Shown here piece after piece: positions 18,082 through 27,235 of a stretch of DNA of 64,000 bases (position 1 is its first letter; the number at the start of each line of letters is the position of its first letter). Source of the DNA: Fibrella aestuarina BUZ 2. GTDB lineage: Bacteria; Bacteroidota; Bacteroidia; Cytophagales; Spirosomataceae. The position numbers and the translations under genes are program-made. The notes below the pieces were generated by a model that saw only the letters and a list, made by a program, of their open reading frames with translations, searched no databases and was not told where the DNA came from. The stretch covers positions 5,645,815-5,709,814 of the forward strand of contig NC_020054.1 in NCBI RefSeq assembly GCF_000331105.1, in the 5' to 3' direction.

Positions 18082-18801
18082 ATGCACTCGTCAATGTCGT
18101 CTGTCGCCATACTGCTATTCGCCCGTCCGGCGGTGCAGGAAGCTGTCTGCAAACCGCTTACGGGCGCCAGACAGCGCGACGAACGTACCTGGCAGGCGCT
18201 GGAAGCCCTGACATGGGCTAAGATCAAGGCCACCAACCTGCCCGCGTTTGTGTCGCATCAGCTGGTGACTCAGCCGCAGGGCGATTCGTTCGGGCGGCAA
18301 TTGCGCCGGGCCGCGCAGGCCGTGCTCGACCAGGGCTATGAAACGGTGCTGTGTATCGGTAATGACTCCCCCAGCCTGCGCGTCAGCGACCTGAAAGCCG
18401 CTGCCCAACTGGCCCAATCGGATGGCCCGGATCAGCTGGGTACGTTGCCCATCGGCGCCGATGGCCGGGGTGGGGTTTATCTCGTTGGGCTTAACCGGGC
18501 TTCTCTGGCCCATGCCGACGCGTTTGAGACGCTCCCCTGGCAAACCAACCAGCTGGCCTCCGCGCTGACCAGCTACCTCCGGCAGCAAGGCCAATCGTGC
18601 CCATCGCTCACGGCCACCCACCACGACTGGAACCATCGGTACGATATTCGGTTGGGTGAACTGGTTGGCGAATGGCGCTGGCTTCACGCGCTGACCGATG
18701 CCCTGCAAGCCACTCGTCGGGGTGTATACACGGGCAAGCTGGCTTTTGAGCCGTTTCGCTCCCTAGCCCCCTCCGGGCTCCGCGCGCCACCCCTGGCGTA
18801 G
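18082..18801 (+). CDS. DUF2064 family glycosyltransferase-like protein
   Basis: A 239-residue protein resembling DUF2064 (TIGR04282, rSAM/selenodomain-associated transferase 1), a GT-A-like fold. Signature stretches are AILLFARPAVQEAVCKPL, QGDSFGRQLRRAAQAVLDQG, VLCIGNDSPSLRVSDL, and GADGRGGVYLVGLNR followed by FETLPWQTNQL. The family's usual GSDCPG and DGGYYLIG motifs appear as GNDSPS and GRGGVYLVG, so Asp and Gly positions are kept while a Cys is replaced by Ser. Start: the ATG before HSSMSS, or the next ATG 12 nt later; longer readings have no ATG. It is 70 nt upstream of the TonB-dependent receptor, so co-transcription is possible. Confidence 0.75.
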   Translation: MHSSMSSVAILLFARPAVQEAVCKPLTGARQRDERTWQALEALTWAKIKATNLPAFVSHQLVTQPQGDSFGRQLRRAAQAVLDQGYETVLCIGNDSPSLRVSDLKAAAQLAQSDGPDQLGTLPIGADGRGGVYLVGLNRASLAHADAFETLPWQTNQLASALTSYLRQQGQSCPSLTATHHDWNHRYDIRLGELVGEWRWLHALTDALQATRRGVYTGKLAFEPFRSLAPSGLRAPPLA

Positions 18802-18871
18802 CTTTCCCCACTTTTCAGTACCTATTTTCTACTTTATCCTCGTCGGCTATCGGCGGGGCTTATCAACACGT

Positions 18872-21800
18872 ATGACCAAACGTTTCCTGTACAGCATCCT
18901 GCTGGGGTGCTTTCTACCCCTTATTGCGCTCGCCCAAACCACCGACATCGACGTGTCGGTGCGCGAACTGACCCGTCAGCAGCCCATTTCGGGCATGACG
19001 GTTTACCTCGAAAATACCGCGATCGGCGATAGCCGGCAGGCCATTACCGACCAGAACGGGCAGGTCCGCTTCGCCGCCGTTTCGCTGAACGGGGCATACC
19101 GCGTTTTCACCAAAGCCACCGATACGTACCTGGAAGGCGAAGCCAGCAACGTGGTGTTGCGGGCCAACTTCCGGCAAAGCATTACGTTGCAACTGCCCAC
19201 CAAACGCGAGGTAAACCTGAACGAGGTGCAGGTACGTGGCCGCAGCACCACGCAGATCAATACAATCAACGCCGAAGTGGCTTCGCAGCTGACCATCAAG
19301 CAGGTGGAAGAGCTTCCCGTAGAAGGGCGCGACATCACGCGGGTGCTCTACCGGCTGCCCAACGTGAGCCAGGCAACGGGCTTCTTCCCCGAGGCGCCCA
19401 ACGTGAGCATCAACGGCGCCAACGGCCTGTTCAACAATTACCTGATCGACGGCATGGACAACAACGAGCGCTTTCTGGGCGGGCAGAAGTTTGCCATTCC
19501 GGTGGGGTTCACGCGCAACGTTTCGGTGCTGACCAACAACTACTCGGTCGAGTTTGGCAACACGGGCAACGGCATCATCAACATCACCAGCAAGTCGGGC
19601 AGCAACAACACGACGGGTGAAGTGTTTGTGCTGACCCGCCCCGGCGCGGCCATCGACGCCCAGACCAGCTACCCGCTGCGCGATCTGTCGGGCAACCAGG
19701 TACGCGACGGCTTCCAGCGCTACCAGGCGGGTTTTGGCATCGGTGGGGCCATCGTGAAAAACAAAACGTTCTATTACCTGAACGTGGAGCACACCACCGA
19801 CATCAAAGACAACCTGCTCAACTCGCCCCAACTGGGTGTAAACGAGACCATCCGGGGTACCAACCGCTTCACCTATATCTCAGGTAAAATTGACCAGTTC
19901 TGGAACACCCGCTTCAAATCATCACTGCGGCTCAACGTGGGGCAGGTGGCCATTGGGCGGCAGGCCGGCGGCCTGGTGGGCGGCAATACCTTTCCCTCGG
20001 CAGCCAACGCGCAGGACCGTAACTCGCTGCTGATTGCGTCGCGGAATACCTACGCCACCGAGCGCTTTGCGTCGGAAACCAACGTGCAGTACAGCCGCTT
20101 CCGCTGGAACTACGCCCGCCCCGAAAACCCCACTAGCCCCGACGTTACGGTGCTCGACCCGACCGGGCAAGGCATCGCTTATCTGGGCCACCCCGGTTAC
20201 CTGTTCGATTCGCACGAGAGTACCGTTCAGGTGCAGCAGAAGCTGTCGTTCTACAGGGGCGACCACACCATCCGGGGCGGCGTCGAACTGATTTCGTCGG
20301 CCCACCTGCTCTATGGCGGCGGCAACCCCAACGGCAGCTACACGGTGCAACTCACGGCGGGCCAACTGGCGGCACTGCGCGAACGTCGGCTGGGCAGCAA
20401 CCTAAGCGTAACCGATATTCCGGCGGATGCGCAGGTGCTGGGTTATTCGGTCGAGCTGCGGCCGGCCGCTTATGGCACCACGCAGAACATCATCACTGGG
20501 TACGTTGAAGATCAGTGGGCCGCGTCGCCCCGCCTGAACCTGACGCTGGGTGTTCGGTACGATTACGACAACCTGAGTAAGGGTGGCGCGGCGACCGGCG
20601 ATCTTAACAACATAGCGCCGCGCTTCAGCGTCAACTACAAAACCGGCAACCGCTCGACGGTGCGCGGGGGTATCGGGGCGTTCTACGACAAAATCCTGTA
20701 TACGATCTACAGCGACGCGCTGCAACAGAACAACACCAGCCCCGATTTCCGCAGCGAGTTGCAGTACTTCATCGATCGGGGTATTCTGCCCGCCAACACC
20801 AGCCTCGACCGCGTTACCTTCGACGGTAACCTGACCGTGGGCGGGTCCAACAACGCGGGGGTGCCCATCCGGTATTTGCAGGGCCCGGCCGCCTCGACGT
20901 TTGCCAACCAGCGGAACCTGCCCAGCGGCGAACGGCGCATCCTGAACCCCAACGGTTATCAGAACCCGTACACGATTCAGAGCACGCTGGGTTACCAGTA
21001 TCAGGTAAGCGACAACCTGCTGATTTACGCCGACGCCGTTTATAACGAATCGTATAACCTCTTCCGGACCCGCAACCTCAACGCCCCGGCGGCCTACGAT
21101 TACGGCATCAGCGCCCGCAACGGCACCGCCCGCTCCAGCACGGCGGCCAACGCCACGCGCCCACTGCCCATCAACGCCGACGGATCGGGCGTGCTGAACG
21201 GCCAACGGCTGGCGGGGGCAGCCCAGAGCGTGGTGGTGACCGAAACAGCCGGACGCTCACGCTACACCGCCCTGAGCCTCAACCTGCAACGGGACCGGGG
21301 CGCCTCGAACTACGCCTATCGCCTCATTTACACGCTTTCGCGGTTATATAACAATACGGAAGACATCAACTTCCGGGCGATGGATGCCAACAACTTCGAC
21401 GCCGAGTGGGCACCGAGTATCAACGATCGCACGCATATCATCAACGGCATTGTCAATTACTACGTGGGCCAACGCTTCACCGTGACGGCCGCGGCGTTGC
21501 TGCAGAGCGGGCAACCCATCAACCGCATCCCCGACGCGTCGAAGTTCGTGATTGTTGATGCGCAAAACCGGCCTATCCTTGGGAGCAACGGCCAGCCACT
21601 GACCACCAACGACCTCAACGGCGATGGCGGTGCGTTTGGCGATGCTTACGTGGGCAATTCGGACCGGCAACCGGGCGAAGGCCGCAACTCAGACCGGCTT
21701 CCGTGGTCGAAGGTGGTGGACCTGAGCCTGCAATACAACGTACCCATCAACGCCCAGCGCGGGCAGCGGATCGAGGTGCGGGCCGACGTGTTCAACGTGC

Positions 21801-21943
21801 TGAATACGAATAACCTGAGCGGGTATTCAAACAATGCCACGCAAAGCAACCAGATCCAGACGGGGCCAGCCGGTAGTGGCATCGTACAACGGAATGCCGG
21901 CCCGCCACGTCAGTTTCAGTTCGGAGTACGTTACTTGTTCTAG
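18872..21943 (+). CDS. TonB-dependent receptor with carboxypeptidase-regulatory-like domain
   Basis: A 1023-residue outer-membrane receptor. It has a signal peptide (MTKRFLYSILLGCFLPLIALAQ), a Ig-like carboxypeptidase-regulatory domain (about residues 25-110, with ITDQNGQVRFAAV), a plug domain (VEELPVEGRDITRVLYRLPNV through NISINGANG-like and DGMDNNERFLGG segments), and a long beta-barrel with many N-rich extracellular loops, ending in FQFGVRYLF with a terminal aromatic residue. It resembles the Oar/CarboxypepD_reg receptors and not SusC, and no SusD partner is present. It imports an unknown substrate. The next genes downstream encode an ABC importer, but a terminator separates them. Confidence 0.88.
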   Translation: MTKRFLYSILLGCFLPLIALAQTTDIDVSVRELTRQQPISGMTVYLENTAIGDSRQAITDQNGQVRFAAVSLNGAYRVFTKATDTYLEGEASNVVLRANFRQSITLQLPTKREVNLNEVQVRGRSTTQINTINAEVASQLTIKQVEELPVEGRDITRVLYRLPNVSQATGFFPEAPNVSINGANGLFNNYLIDGMDNNERFLGGQKFAIPVGFTRNVSVLTNNYSVEFGNTGNGIINITSKSGSNNTTGEVFVLTRPGAAIDAQTSYPLRDLSGNQVRDGFQRYQAGFGIGGAIVKNKTFYYLNVEHTTDIKDNLLNSPQLGVNETIRGTNRFTYISGKIDQFWNTRFKSSLRLNVGQVAIGRQAGGLVGGNTFPSAANAQDRNSLLIASRNTYATERFASETNVQYSRFRWNYARPENPTSPDVTVLDPTGQGIAYLGHPGYLFDSHESTVQVQQKLSFYRGDHTIRGGVELISSAHLLYGGGNPNGSYTVQLTAGQLAALRERRLGSNLSVTDIPADAQVLGYSVELRPAAYGTTQNIITGYVEDQWAASPRLNLTLGVRYDYDNLSKGGAATGDLNNIAPRFSVNYKTGNRSTVRGGIGAFYDKILYTIYSDALQQNNTSPDFRSELQYFIDRGILPANTSLDRVTFDGNLTVGGSNNAGVPIRYLQGPAASTFANQRNLPSGERRILNPNGYQNPYTIQSTLGYQYQVSDNLLIYADAVYNESYNLFRTRNLNAPAAYDYGISARNGTARSSTAANATRPLPINADGSGVLNGQRLAGAAQSVVVTETAGRSRYTALSLNLQRDRGASNYAYRLIYTLSRLYNNTEDINFRAMDANNFDAEWAPSINDRTHIINGIVNYYVGQRFTVTAAALLQSGQPINRIPDASKFVIVDAQNRPILGSNGQPLTTNDLNGDGGAFGDAYVGNSDRQPGEGRNSDRLPWSKVVDLSLQYNVPINAQRGQRIEVRADVFNVLNTNNLSGYSNNATQSNQIQTGPAGSGIVQRNAGPPRQFQFGVRYLF

Positions 21944-22023
21944 CGATTCGGTATGAACGGAAAGCGGCAAGGCCTACGCCGCCGAAACAAGTAACGCGAT
22001 AGCTTGGGCCGCTATACAGTAAG

Positions 22024-22072
22024 TAGTCACTCGGTAGTGCAGAAACCCTTCCTGGGCTCAGGGAGGGTTTTT
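22024..22072 (+). terminator. TAGTCACTCGGTAGTG box plus terminator hairpin
   Basis: The 16-base box at 22024-22039 contains CACT/AGTG as a small inverted repeat. It is followed, at a fixed spacing, by the hairpin AAACCCTTCCTG / CAGGGAGGGTTT (22043-22070, one T-G pair) and a short T run. The same box and spacing recur at 28213 after the radical SAM gene. Confidence 0.75.
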
Positions 22073-22130
22073 ATCCCTCCAACTGGCTACACTAACGATG
22101 CAATATTATCCATTTCGACAACTATTCGGT

Positions 22131-23348
22131 ATGCGAATACTGGTTTCAGGCCTATTTTTTTTTACTGTACTGGTTAGCTGTTCTTCCAGGCAGTCCCGTG
22201 ACTCGGCCGAGATCCTGAACCAATCGTGGGCGCAGGTGGAACAACGGGGTCGCAATCAGCCCGTAACGTTGCTGATGTGGCAGGGCGATCCGTACATAAA
22301 CAAGTATATGGCAGGCTACGTGAAGCCCATGCTCAAACAACGCTACGGCATCGACCTGACTGTGGCGGGTGGGCAGGGGGCGCAGCTTGTGCAGACGCTG
22401 GCGGCCGAACGCGATGCCGACCAGCCCAGCCAGCTGGACATGGCCTGGATCAACGGCGAAACCTTTTATCAACTCCGGCAGATCGATGCGCTGCTTGGCC
22501 CCGTGACCGACAAAATGCCCAACGCCCGCTACGTCGATTTCAGCAATCCGTTTATTGGCACCGATTTCCAGCAACCGGTGGCGGGCATGGAAGTGCCGTG
22601 GGGCAACGTACAGCTGGCATTCATCTACGATTCGCAACGGGTGCCTACGCCGCCCCGCTCCTTTGCCGATCTGCCCGCCTACGTGCGCAGCCACCCCGGT
22701 CAGTTCACGATTCCGAATGAGTTTACGGGCATGACGATCCTGAAATCGTGGATGATCGCGCTGTCGGGCAACCCGGCGCTGTTTCGGGGCGAGTTTAAGC
22801 CCGAGGTCTACGCGCGCTGGTCGGGTGAATTATGGAAGCAGATCAACGCGCTCAGGCCGTATTTCTGGAAGCAGGGCCGCACCTTTCCCGAACAGCTGAC
22901 GACCCTGCACCAACTGTTTGCCAACGGCGAAGTGGCCTTTACGTTCTCGAACAACGACGCCGAAGTCGACAACAAAATCAATCTGGGCTTTTTTCCGACC
23001 ACGGCCCGCGCTTACGTACCCACGCCCGGCACCATCCAGAATTCGCACTACATGGGCATCATCAGGCAGGCGCAGCACCCCGAAGCGGCGATGCTTGTCG
23101 CCAATTTTCTGCTCTCGCCCGAAGCCCAGCTCAAAAAGATGGATCCCAACGTGTGGGGCGACCATACCGTGCTGGACCTGCGCAAGCTATCGCCCGCCCA
23201 ACGTACCCAGTTCGAGAACCTGCCCACACGTCGCTACGCCCCCAGGCGTGAAGCCATTCAGGGCATGGCTTTCGAGGAGCCTGCTCCCGAGTACATGACC
23301 CGCCTCTACGCCGACTTCCGCAAACAGGTAATCGAAGCGCAGCCATGA
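22131..23348 (+). CDS. YnjB-like ABC transporter substrate-binding lipoprotein
   Basis: A 405-residue periplasmic lipoprotein. The signal MRILVSGLFFFTVLVSC ends in a lipobox with Cys17, so it should be membrane-anchored. An ATG 33 nt upstream also gives a valid signal. The body matches the YnjB type of extracellular solute-binding protein: MWQGDPYINKYM, LDMAWINGETFYQL, GMEVPWGNVQLAFIYDS, FTIPNEFTGMTILKSWM, and a late GTIQNSHYMGIIRQAQHPEAA. Ligand identity is unknown even for the E. coli relative. Its stop overlaps the first permease ATG as ATGA, so the importer genes are translationally coupled. Confidence 0.82.
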   Translation: MRILVSGLFFFTVLVSCSSRQSRDSAEILNQSWAQVEQRGRNQPVTLLMWQGDPYINKYMAGYVKPMLKQRYGIDLTVAGGQGAQLVQTLAAERDADQPSQLDMAWINGETFYQLRQIDALLGPVTDKMPNARYVDFSNPFIGTDFQQPVAGMEVPWGNVQLAFIYDSQRVPTPPRSFADLPAYVRSHPGQFTIPNEFTGMTILKSWMIALSGNPALFRGEFKPEVYARWSGELWKQINALRPYFWKQGRTFPEQLTTLHQLFANGEVAFTFSNNDAEVDNKINLGFFPTTARAYVPTPGTIQNSHYMGIIRQAQHPEAAMLVANFLLSPEAQLKKMDPNVWGDHTVLDLRKLSPAQRTQFENLPTRRYAPRREAIQGMAFEEPAPEYMTRLYADFRKQVIEAQP

Positions 23349-24184
23349 CCCGACCCTTGACGCTAACCCTCTACGGCCTGCTGGTGCTGGGCGTCCCCCT
23401 GCTAGGACTGGCCTATGCGCTGGCCTACAGCCTGGGGGTAGCCGGGCCACTGGCGACCGGGCCAACGCTCACCTATTGGCAGCGCCTCCCCACCGAAACA
23501 AGCCTCCTGACTTCGCTGGGATTCAGCCTGTATATCGCGCTGGCCACGCTTTCAGTAGCGACGGGGGTGGCGCTGTGGCTGGTATTGAGTCGGCAAGACA
23601 TGCTGCGGCAGCGGCCTTTCCCGACCCTGCTCTACGTACCCCTGCTGTTTCCGTCGCTGGTGGTAGGCTTCTATTTATTTCAGTTGCTCAGCGGGGCGGG
23701 CTGGGCTTCCCGACTGACGACCACGCTGGGCCTCACCCACCGTCCCGATCAGTTTCCCGAGCTGGTGCAGGACGGGGCCGGGCTGGGGATCATTCTGGCG
23801 CAGATGGTGCTGGCCTTTCCGTTTTTCACGCTGCTTTTTCAGGCGCTGTATGCCGATGCCCGCCTCGACGACCTGCGCAACCTGACCCGGACACTCGGAG
23901 CCAGCCCCGGTCAGTTCAACCGGCGGGTGGCTGCTCCTATTCTGCTGCGGCGGGCCGCCCCTACCCTGGTGCTGTATGGCGTGGCGGTGCTGGGTGCCTA
24001 CGATGTGCCGCTGCTGCTGGGCCGTAATTACCCGCAAATGCTGTCGGTCTACATTACCACGCGCCTACAGCGATTCGATCTGGCCGACCTGCCCATGGGC
24101 TACCTCATCGGTTTTCTGCTGACGCTGCTGCTGATGGCCCTCATCTACCAAACCACCCGCTGGACCCAACGCCATGCGCTCTAA
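23345..24184 (+). CDS. ABC transporter permease 1 (YnjC-like, first half)
   Basis: A 279-residue BPD-type permease with six membrane helices (first at residues 5-27). The cytoplasmic coupling loop is seen in DLRNLTRTLGASPGQFNRRVAAPILLRR, the EAA-type motif (family pattern EAA...G......F..i..P). It overlaps the lipoprotein stop by 4 nt and the next permease by 11 nt. In YnjBCD systems the two permease units can be fused in one protein; here they are separate. It should form the inner-membrane channel with permease 2 and the ATPase at 26493. Confidence 0.85.
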   Translation: MTRPLTLTLYGLLVLGVPLLGLAYALAYSLGVAGPLATGPTLTYWQRLPTETSLLTSLGFSLYIALATLSVATGVALWLVLSRQDMLRQRPFPTLLYVPLLFPSLVVGFYLFQLLSGAGWASRLTTTLGLTHRPDQFPELVQDGAGLGIILAQMVLAFPFFTLLFQALYADARLDDLRNLTRTLGASPGQFNRRVAAPILLRRAAPTLVLYGVAVLGAYDVPLLLGRNYPQMLSVYITTRLQRFDLADLPMGYLIGFLLTLLLMALIYQTTRWTQRHAL

Positions 24185-24938
24185 CCCCCTTCTGACCAGC
24201 CTGCTGGCCCTGCTCTTCGGCCTGCCCTTCGTGTTGCTGGGGTTGCTGGCCGTGGGGCAATACTGGCGCTACCCGGATCTGCTGCCGCCAACCTACGCCC
24301 TCGATCTGCTGAGCACGCTCGTCAGCACCGACGGCGATCTGCTCACGGGTCTGCTGCTGAGCCTGATCTTGGCCACAACGGTATCGGTGCTGGCTACGGG
24401 GCTGGGGTTCTGGGTGGCCCGCGCCCTGAGCCGCAGCCGTCACCCCAACTGCTGGACCACGATCAGCTACCTGCCCTATGCCCTGCCACCCGTGCTGCTG
24501 GCGGTGTTGATTCAGCCACTCATTATCCGGCTACATCTGTCAGGTACGTTGGTCGGGGTTGGCCTGGGGTTACTACTGATTACGGTGCCATTTTGCACGC
24601 TCTTCTTCCGGTCGTTCTGGAACCAACAGGCCACGCAATACGAGCAGCTCAGCCGGACGCTGGGTTGCTCGACCGCCCAAACCATCTGGCGGGTGCTCGT
24701 GCCGCTGGCTCGTCCGTTGCTAATCACCTGCCTGTTCCAGACCTTTCTCATCGCCTGGTTCGATTTCGGCCTGACCAATTACCTGAGCGTTGGCAAAGCC
24801 CGCACGTTGACCGTACAGGTGTACCAGTTTGTGGGTGAAGCCAATAGCCGGCTGGCGGCGTTGGCCTCACTGCTCTTGCTATTGCCGCCCGCCCTGTTGC
24901 TGTGGCTGAACCAACGCGCCATCGTCCGGCGTGTCTAA
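24174..24938 (+). CDS. ABC transporter permease 2 (YnjC-like, second half)
   Basis: A 254-residue permease with six membrane helices. The EAA-type loop reads QLSRTLGCSTAQTIWRVLVPLARPLL. It starts 11 nt inside permease 1 (ATG within the Ala-Met-Arg-Ser region) and ends 41 nt before the first GATase-like gene. Pairing with permease 1 gives a heterodimeric channel. The conserved FDFGLTNYLSVG segment near residues 196-207 is typical of thiamine/iron/spermidine-class permeases. Confidence 0.84.
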   Translation: MRSNPLLTSLLALLFGLPFVLLGLLAVGQYWRYPDLLPPTYALDLLSTLVSTDGDLLTGLLLSLILATTVSVLATGLGFWVARALSRSRHPNCWTTISYLPYALPPVLLAVLIQPLIIRLHLSGTLVGVGLGLLLITVPFCTLFFRSFWNQQATQYEQLSRTLGCSTAQTIWRVLVPLARPLLITCLFQTFLIAWFDFGLTNYLSVGKARTLTVQVYQFVGEANSRLAALASLLLLLPPALLLWLNQRAIVRRV

Positions 24939-24979
24939 CCAAACCTCTTGCCCCTACCTCAAAAACAAAGCTCAAAACC

Positions 24980-25603
24980 ATGCTCAACGCCCTTCTGATT
25001 TCCAACAACATCGCACGCCTGACCGACTATTTTGTCTCGAACGACCTGGTCACCTACACCGTCGCGGCGGTCTCGAAACCCTTTGATCCCGACCTGACGC
25101 CCTACGACCTGCTGGTGGTACCCAACGGTTCCGACCACGTTGCCATGCTCGCCATCAAAGACAAGGTCAGGGCCTTTCTCGATGCGGGTAAAACGGTCAT
25201 CTGCGCCGACGGCTGGTTTACCGACTGGGTACCGGGCAACCAATGGGTGATGAACAACACCAAACGCACCATCGAGGTCCGTTACACGCTCAAAACGGAT
25301 CGATACGGCCTGTTCGATGGCGTAAACGTTGACGACCTGACGTTCTCGCACGGCATGAGCGGCTGGTGGTCGTGTGGCTACGTCGAACCCAGCCCCGAGG
25401 CCGACGTGCTGTTGGACGACACCTGGGGCCGGGCCATCGTGGTGCTCGATGAAACCAGCACCAACGGCACCCTTTTCCTGACCGCCAGCGGCCCCCTTGC
25501 CGACGTCACCTACGCCGGCAAGCAGGATAGCGCGCTGGTCATCCTATACCGCAACCTGATCCGCCACATCGCCCGGCAGCAGCAACCAACCCCAACGGTT
25601 TAA
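24980..25603 (+). CDS. GATase-like/ThuA-like protein, paralogue A
   Basis: A 207-residue cytosolic protein without signal or membrane segment. The chain LLISNNIARLTDYF, YDLLVVPNGSDHVAM and FLDAGKTVICADGWFTDW suggests an alpha/beta flavodoxin-like class I glutamine amidotransferase-like (ThuA-like) fold. The later GMSGWWSCGY and NGTLFLTASGPL match the same positions of the neighbour at 25809, so the two are paralogues. I see no catalytic Cys-His-Glu triad, so ligand binding or a lyase-type role is as likely as hydrolysis. The ATG before LNALLISNN is preferred; an ATG at 24902 lies inside the permease gene and adds a basic lead. Confidence 0.7.
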   Translation: MLNALLISNNIARLTDYFVSNDLVTYTVAAVSKPFDPDLTPYDLLVVPNGSDHVAMLAIKDKVRAFLDAGKTVICADGWFTDWVPGNQWVMNNTKRTIEVRYTLKTDRYGLFDGVNVDDLTFSHGMSGWWSCGYVEPSPEADVLLDDTWGRAIVVLDETSTNGTLFLTASGPLADVTYAGKQDSALVILYRNLIRHIARQQQPTPTV

Positions 25604-25610
25604 AGAAGTG

Positions 25611-25774
25611 GTCATTGGTAGTCATTTGCCTTCGGCGTCATTGGTTGTCATTCATAGTCATTGATGTCATTCATGGTTTCCCAACTTTAATAAGTGATAC
25701 AATGAATGACAACTAATGACCATGAATGACCACCAATGACTATGAACGACAACCAATGACCATGAATCACAACT
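25611..25774. repeat. Intergenic TCATTGGT/ACCAATGA array (copy 1)
   Basis: The 205-bp gap between the two paralogous genes is filled by words of the form GTCATTGGT, GTCATTCAT and GGCGTCATTG on the left (25611-25675), and by their reverse complements AATGACCACCAATGAC on the right (25701-25774). The result is a large imperfect inverted repeat. Related elements are at 36900 and 41791. Confidence 0.75.
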
Positions 25775-25808
25775 CACTCAATCGTAAACCTATACACTAA
25801 CAACGACA

Positions 25809-26471
25809 ATGATTGGTCTCATTTTCAACGGCGTCTGGTCGCACTACGCCATGGCAACTGCCCCCAAGTACCGCGACATCTACAAACTCATCTACGTCTA
25901 CGACCTCACCGACGAGGCGGTGGCTGACCTCGACGCCTTGGTGATTCCGTTCCAGTCGAATCAGGGCGAGCTGGCGGCGCGGCAGGCCGTGATTTACGAT
26001 TTCCTGAACCAGGGCAAAAAAGTATTTGTGGAAGGCGACAGCACCGCCGACTGGCTCGATGCCCAATGGGAAGACCGCCCCGTCAATAACTACTGGTGGG
26101 TCGAAAACCCCAACAATCCGCCCGTTTCCGACACCAATTACGACCACCCAATTTATCAGGGCCTCACGCCCCGGCAGGCCTGCTGGCATACGCACGGTGT
26201 GTATACGCGCATTCCCCAGCACGCCGACGTAGTGCAGACCAGCGCTGACGGTGACGTGATCTCGTGGGAAACGAACCACTACGGCGGCACCCTGTTTGCC
26301 ACTACGCTCGACCCCATCGTGGAGCATGGCGTACAGCAGATCAGCCACCTGGATAACTACGTCGATCGCCTTACCACCTGGCTGTCGGGCGTAACACCAA
26401 CTCCCGGCCGCATGACCATCGACCCGTCGGTGTATGGGGCCGGTGCCATTGCGGAATTGGGCCATGCGTAG
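25809..26471 (+). CDS. GATase-like/ThuA-like protein, paralogue B
   Basis: A 220-residue cytosolic protein paralogous to the product at 24980. It begins MIGLIFNGVWSHYAMATAPKY, a ThuA-like first strand. Shared blocks are DLDALVIPFQSNQ against YDLLVVPNGSD, FLNQGKKVFVEGDSTADW against FLDAGKTVICADGWFTDW, and YGGTLFATTLDPI against NGTLFLTASGPL. It is rich in Trp and His (NYWWVENP, CWHTHGVY), which could form an aromatic ligand pocket. No signal peptide. It lies between the permeases and the ATPase of the importer, separated from the ATPase by 21 nt, which argues for a role tied to the imported compound. Confidence 0.7.
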   Translation: MIGLIFNGVWSHYAMATAPKYRDIYKLIYVYDLTDEAVADLDALVIPFQSNQGELAARQAVIYDFLNQGKKVFVEGDSTADWLDAQWEDRPVNNYWWVENPNNPPVSDTNYDHPIYQGLTPRQACWHTHGVYTRIPQHADVVQTSADGDVISWETNHYGGTLFATTLDPIVEHGVQQISHLDNYVDRLTTWLSGVTPTPGRMTIDPSVYGAGAIAELGHA

Positions 26472-26492
26472 TATGTTAGCCATCGGAGAAGC

Positions 26493-27218
26493 ATGCTGAG
26501 CGTTTCTGCCTTATCCAAATCATTTGGTAATACCCCCGTGTTGCAGTCGTGTTCGTTTACGCTACCCGTGGGCGACGTGCTGGCCGTGCTGGGGCGGTCT
26601 GGTTGTGGCAAAACAACGCTGTTGAAAGTCCTGGCGGGCCTCGAAGCGCCCGATTCGGGCGATGTGCAGTTTGATGGCCGGTCGGTGCTGGGTATCCCCG
26701 CGGAGCGGCGGCAGGTGGTGTATCTGTATCAGGAACCGCTGCTGTTTCCGCACCTCAACGTGTTCGAAAACGTTGCCTTTGGCCTGCGTATTCGGAACGT
26801 ACCTGGCCCGGACGTAACGGCGCAGGTGGAGGCTATGCTGGCCAGTCTGGAGCTGAGCGATCAGGCCCGAAAGCAGCCGAATCAGCTTTCGGGTGGGCAG
26901 CGGCAGCGAGTATCGTTTGGGCGGGCGCTCATCATCAGGCCCCGGCTGCTGCTGCTCGACGAACCCTTTGGCAACCTCGACGCCCAGACACGCGCAACCA
27001 TGCAGGATCTGTTTCGGACGGTGGCGGCGGCGTACGCCATGACGGCCCTGTTCGTTACGCACGACACCCGCGAAGCCCTGACCATCGGCACCCGGTTTGG
27101 CTACCTCGAAGCCGGGCAATTAACCACCTACGATAGCCGCTCGGCTTTCATCGACGACCCACGCACCGGCATACAGGCCGACGTCAACTTCTGGACGTCG
27201 ATGTACGCGGGGCAGTAA
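26493..27218 (+). CDS. ABC transporter ATP-binding protein (YnjD-like)
   Basis: A 241-residue nucleotide-binding subunit. Walker A GRSGCGKT is at residues 34-41, the Q-loop is in VYLYQEPLLFPHL, the signature LSGGQRQRVSFGRAL follows, Walker B is LLLLDEPFGNLD and the switch His is in FVTHDTREAL. It powers the importer formed by the permeases at 23345 and 24174. No additional regulatory domain is present. It is unusual that two GATase-like genes separate it from the permeases. The radical SAM gene begins 17 nt after its stop. Confidence 0.88.
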   Translation: MLSVSALSKSFGNTPVLQSCSFTLPVGDVLAVLGRSGCGKTTLLKVLAGLEAPDSGDVQFDGRSVLGIPAERRQVVYLYQEPLLFPHLNVFENVAFGLRIRNVPGPDVTAQVEAMLASLELSDQARKQPNQLSGGQRQRVSFGRALIIRPRLLLLDEPFGNLDAQTRATMQDLFRTVAAAYAMTALFVTHDTREALTIGTRFGYLEAGQLTTYDSRSAFIDDPRTGIQADVNFWTSMYAGQ

Positions 27219-27235
27219 CCGTCTTCTTGTTTCTT

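Noticed and set aside
18872..21943. A SusC/SusD glycan-utilisation locus
   Set aside because: The receptor has the CarboxypepD-like domain but no SusD-like lipoprotein or glycoside hydrolase gene is adjacent; downstream genes encode an ABC importer.
22024..22130. Riboswitch upstream of the importer (thiamine or cobalamin type)
   Set aside because: The region contains only the box and terminator; I find no TPP or cobalamin riboswitch core words, and the gap is too short.
25611..25774. CRISPR-like look of the repeated TCATTGGT words
   Set aside because: Units are 8-14 bases with no spacers of constant length, orientation reverses in the middle, and no cas genes are present.
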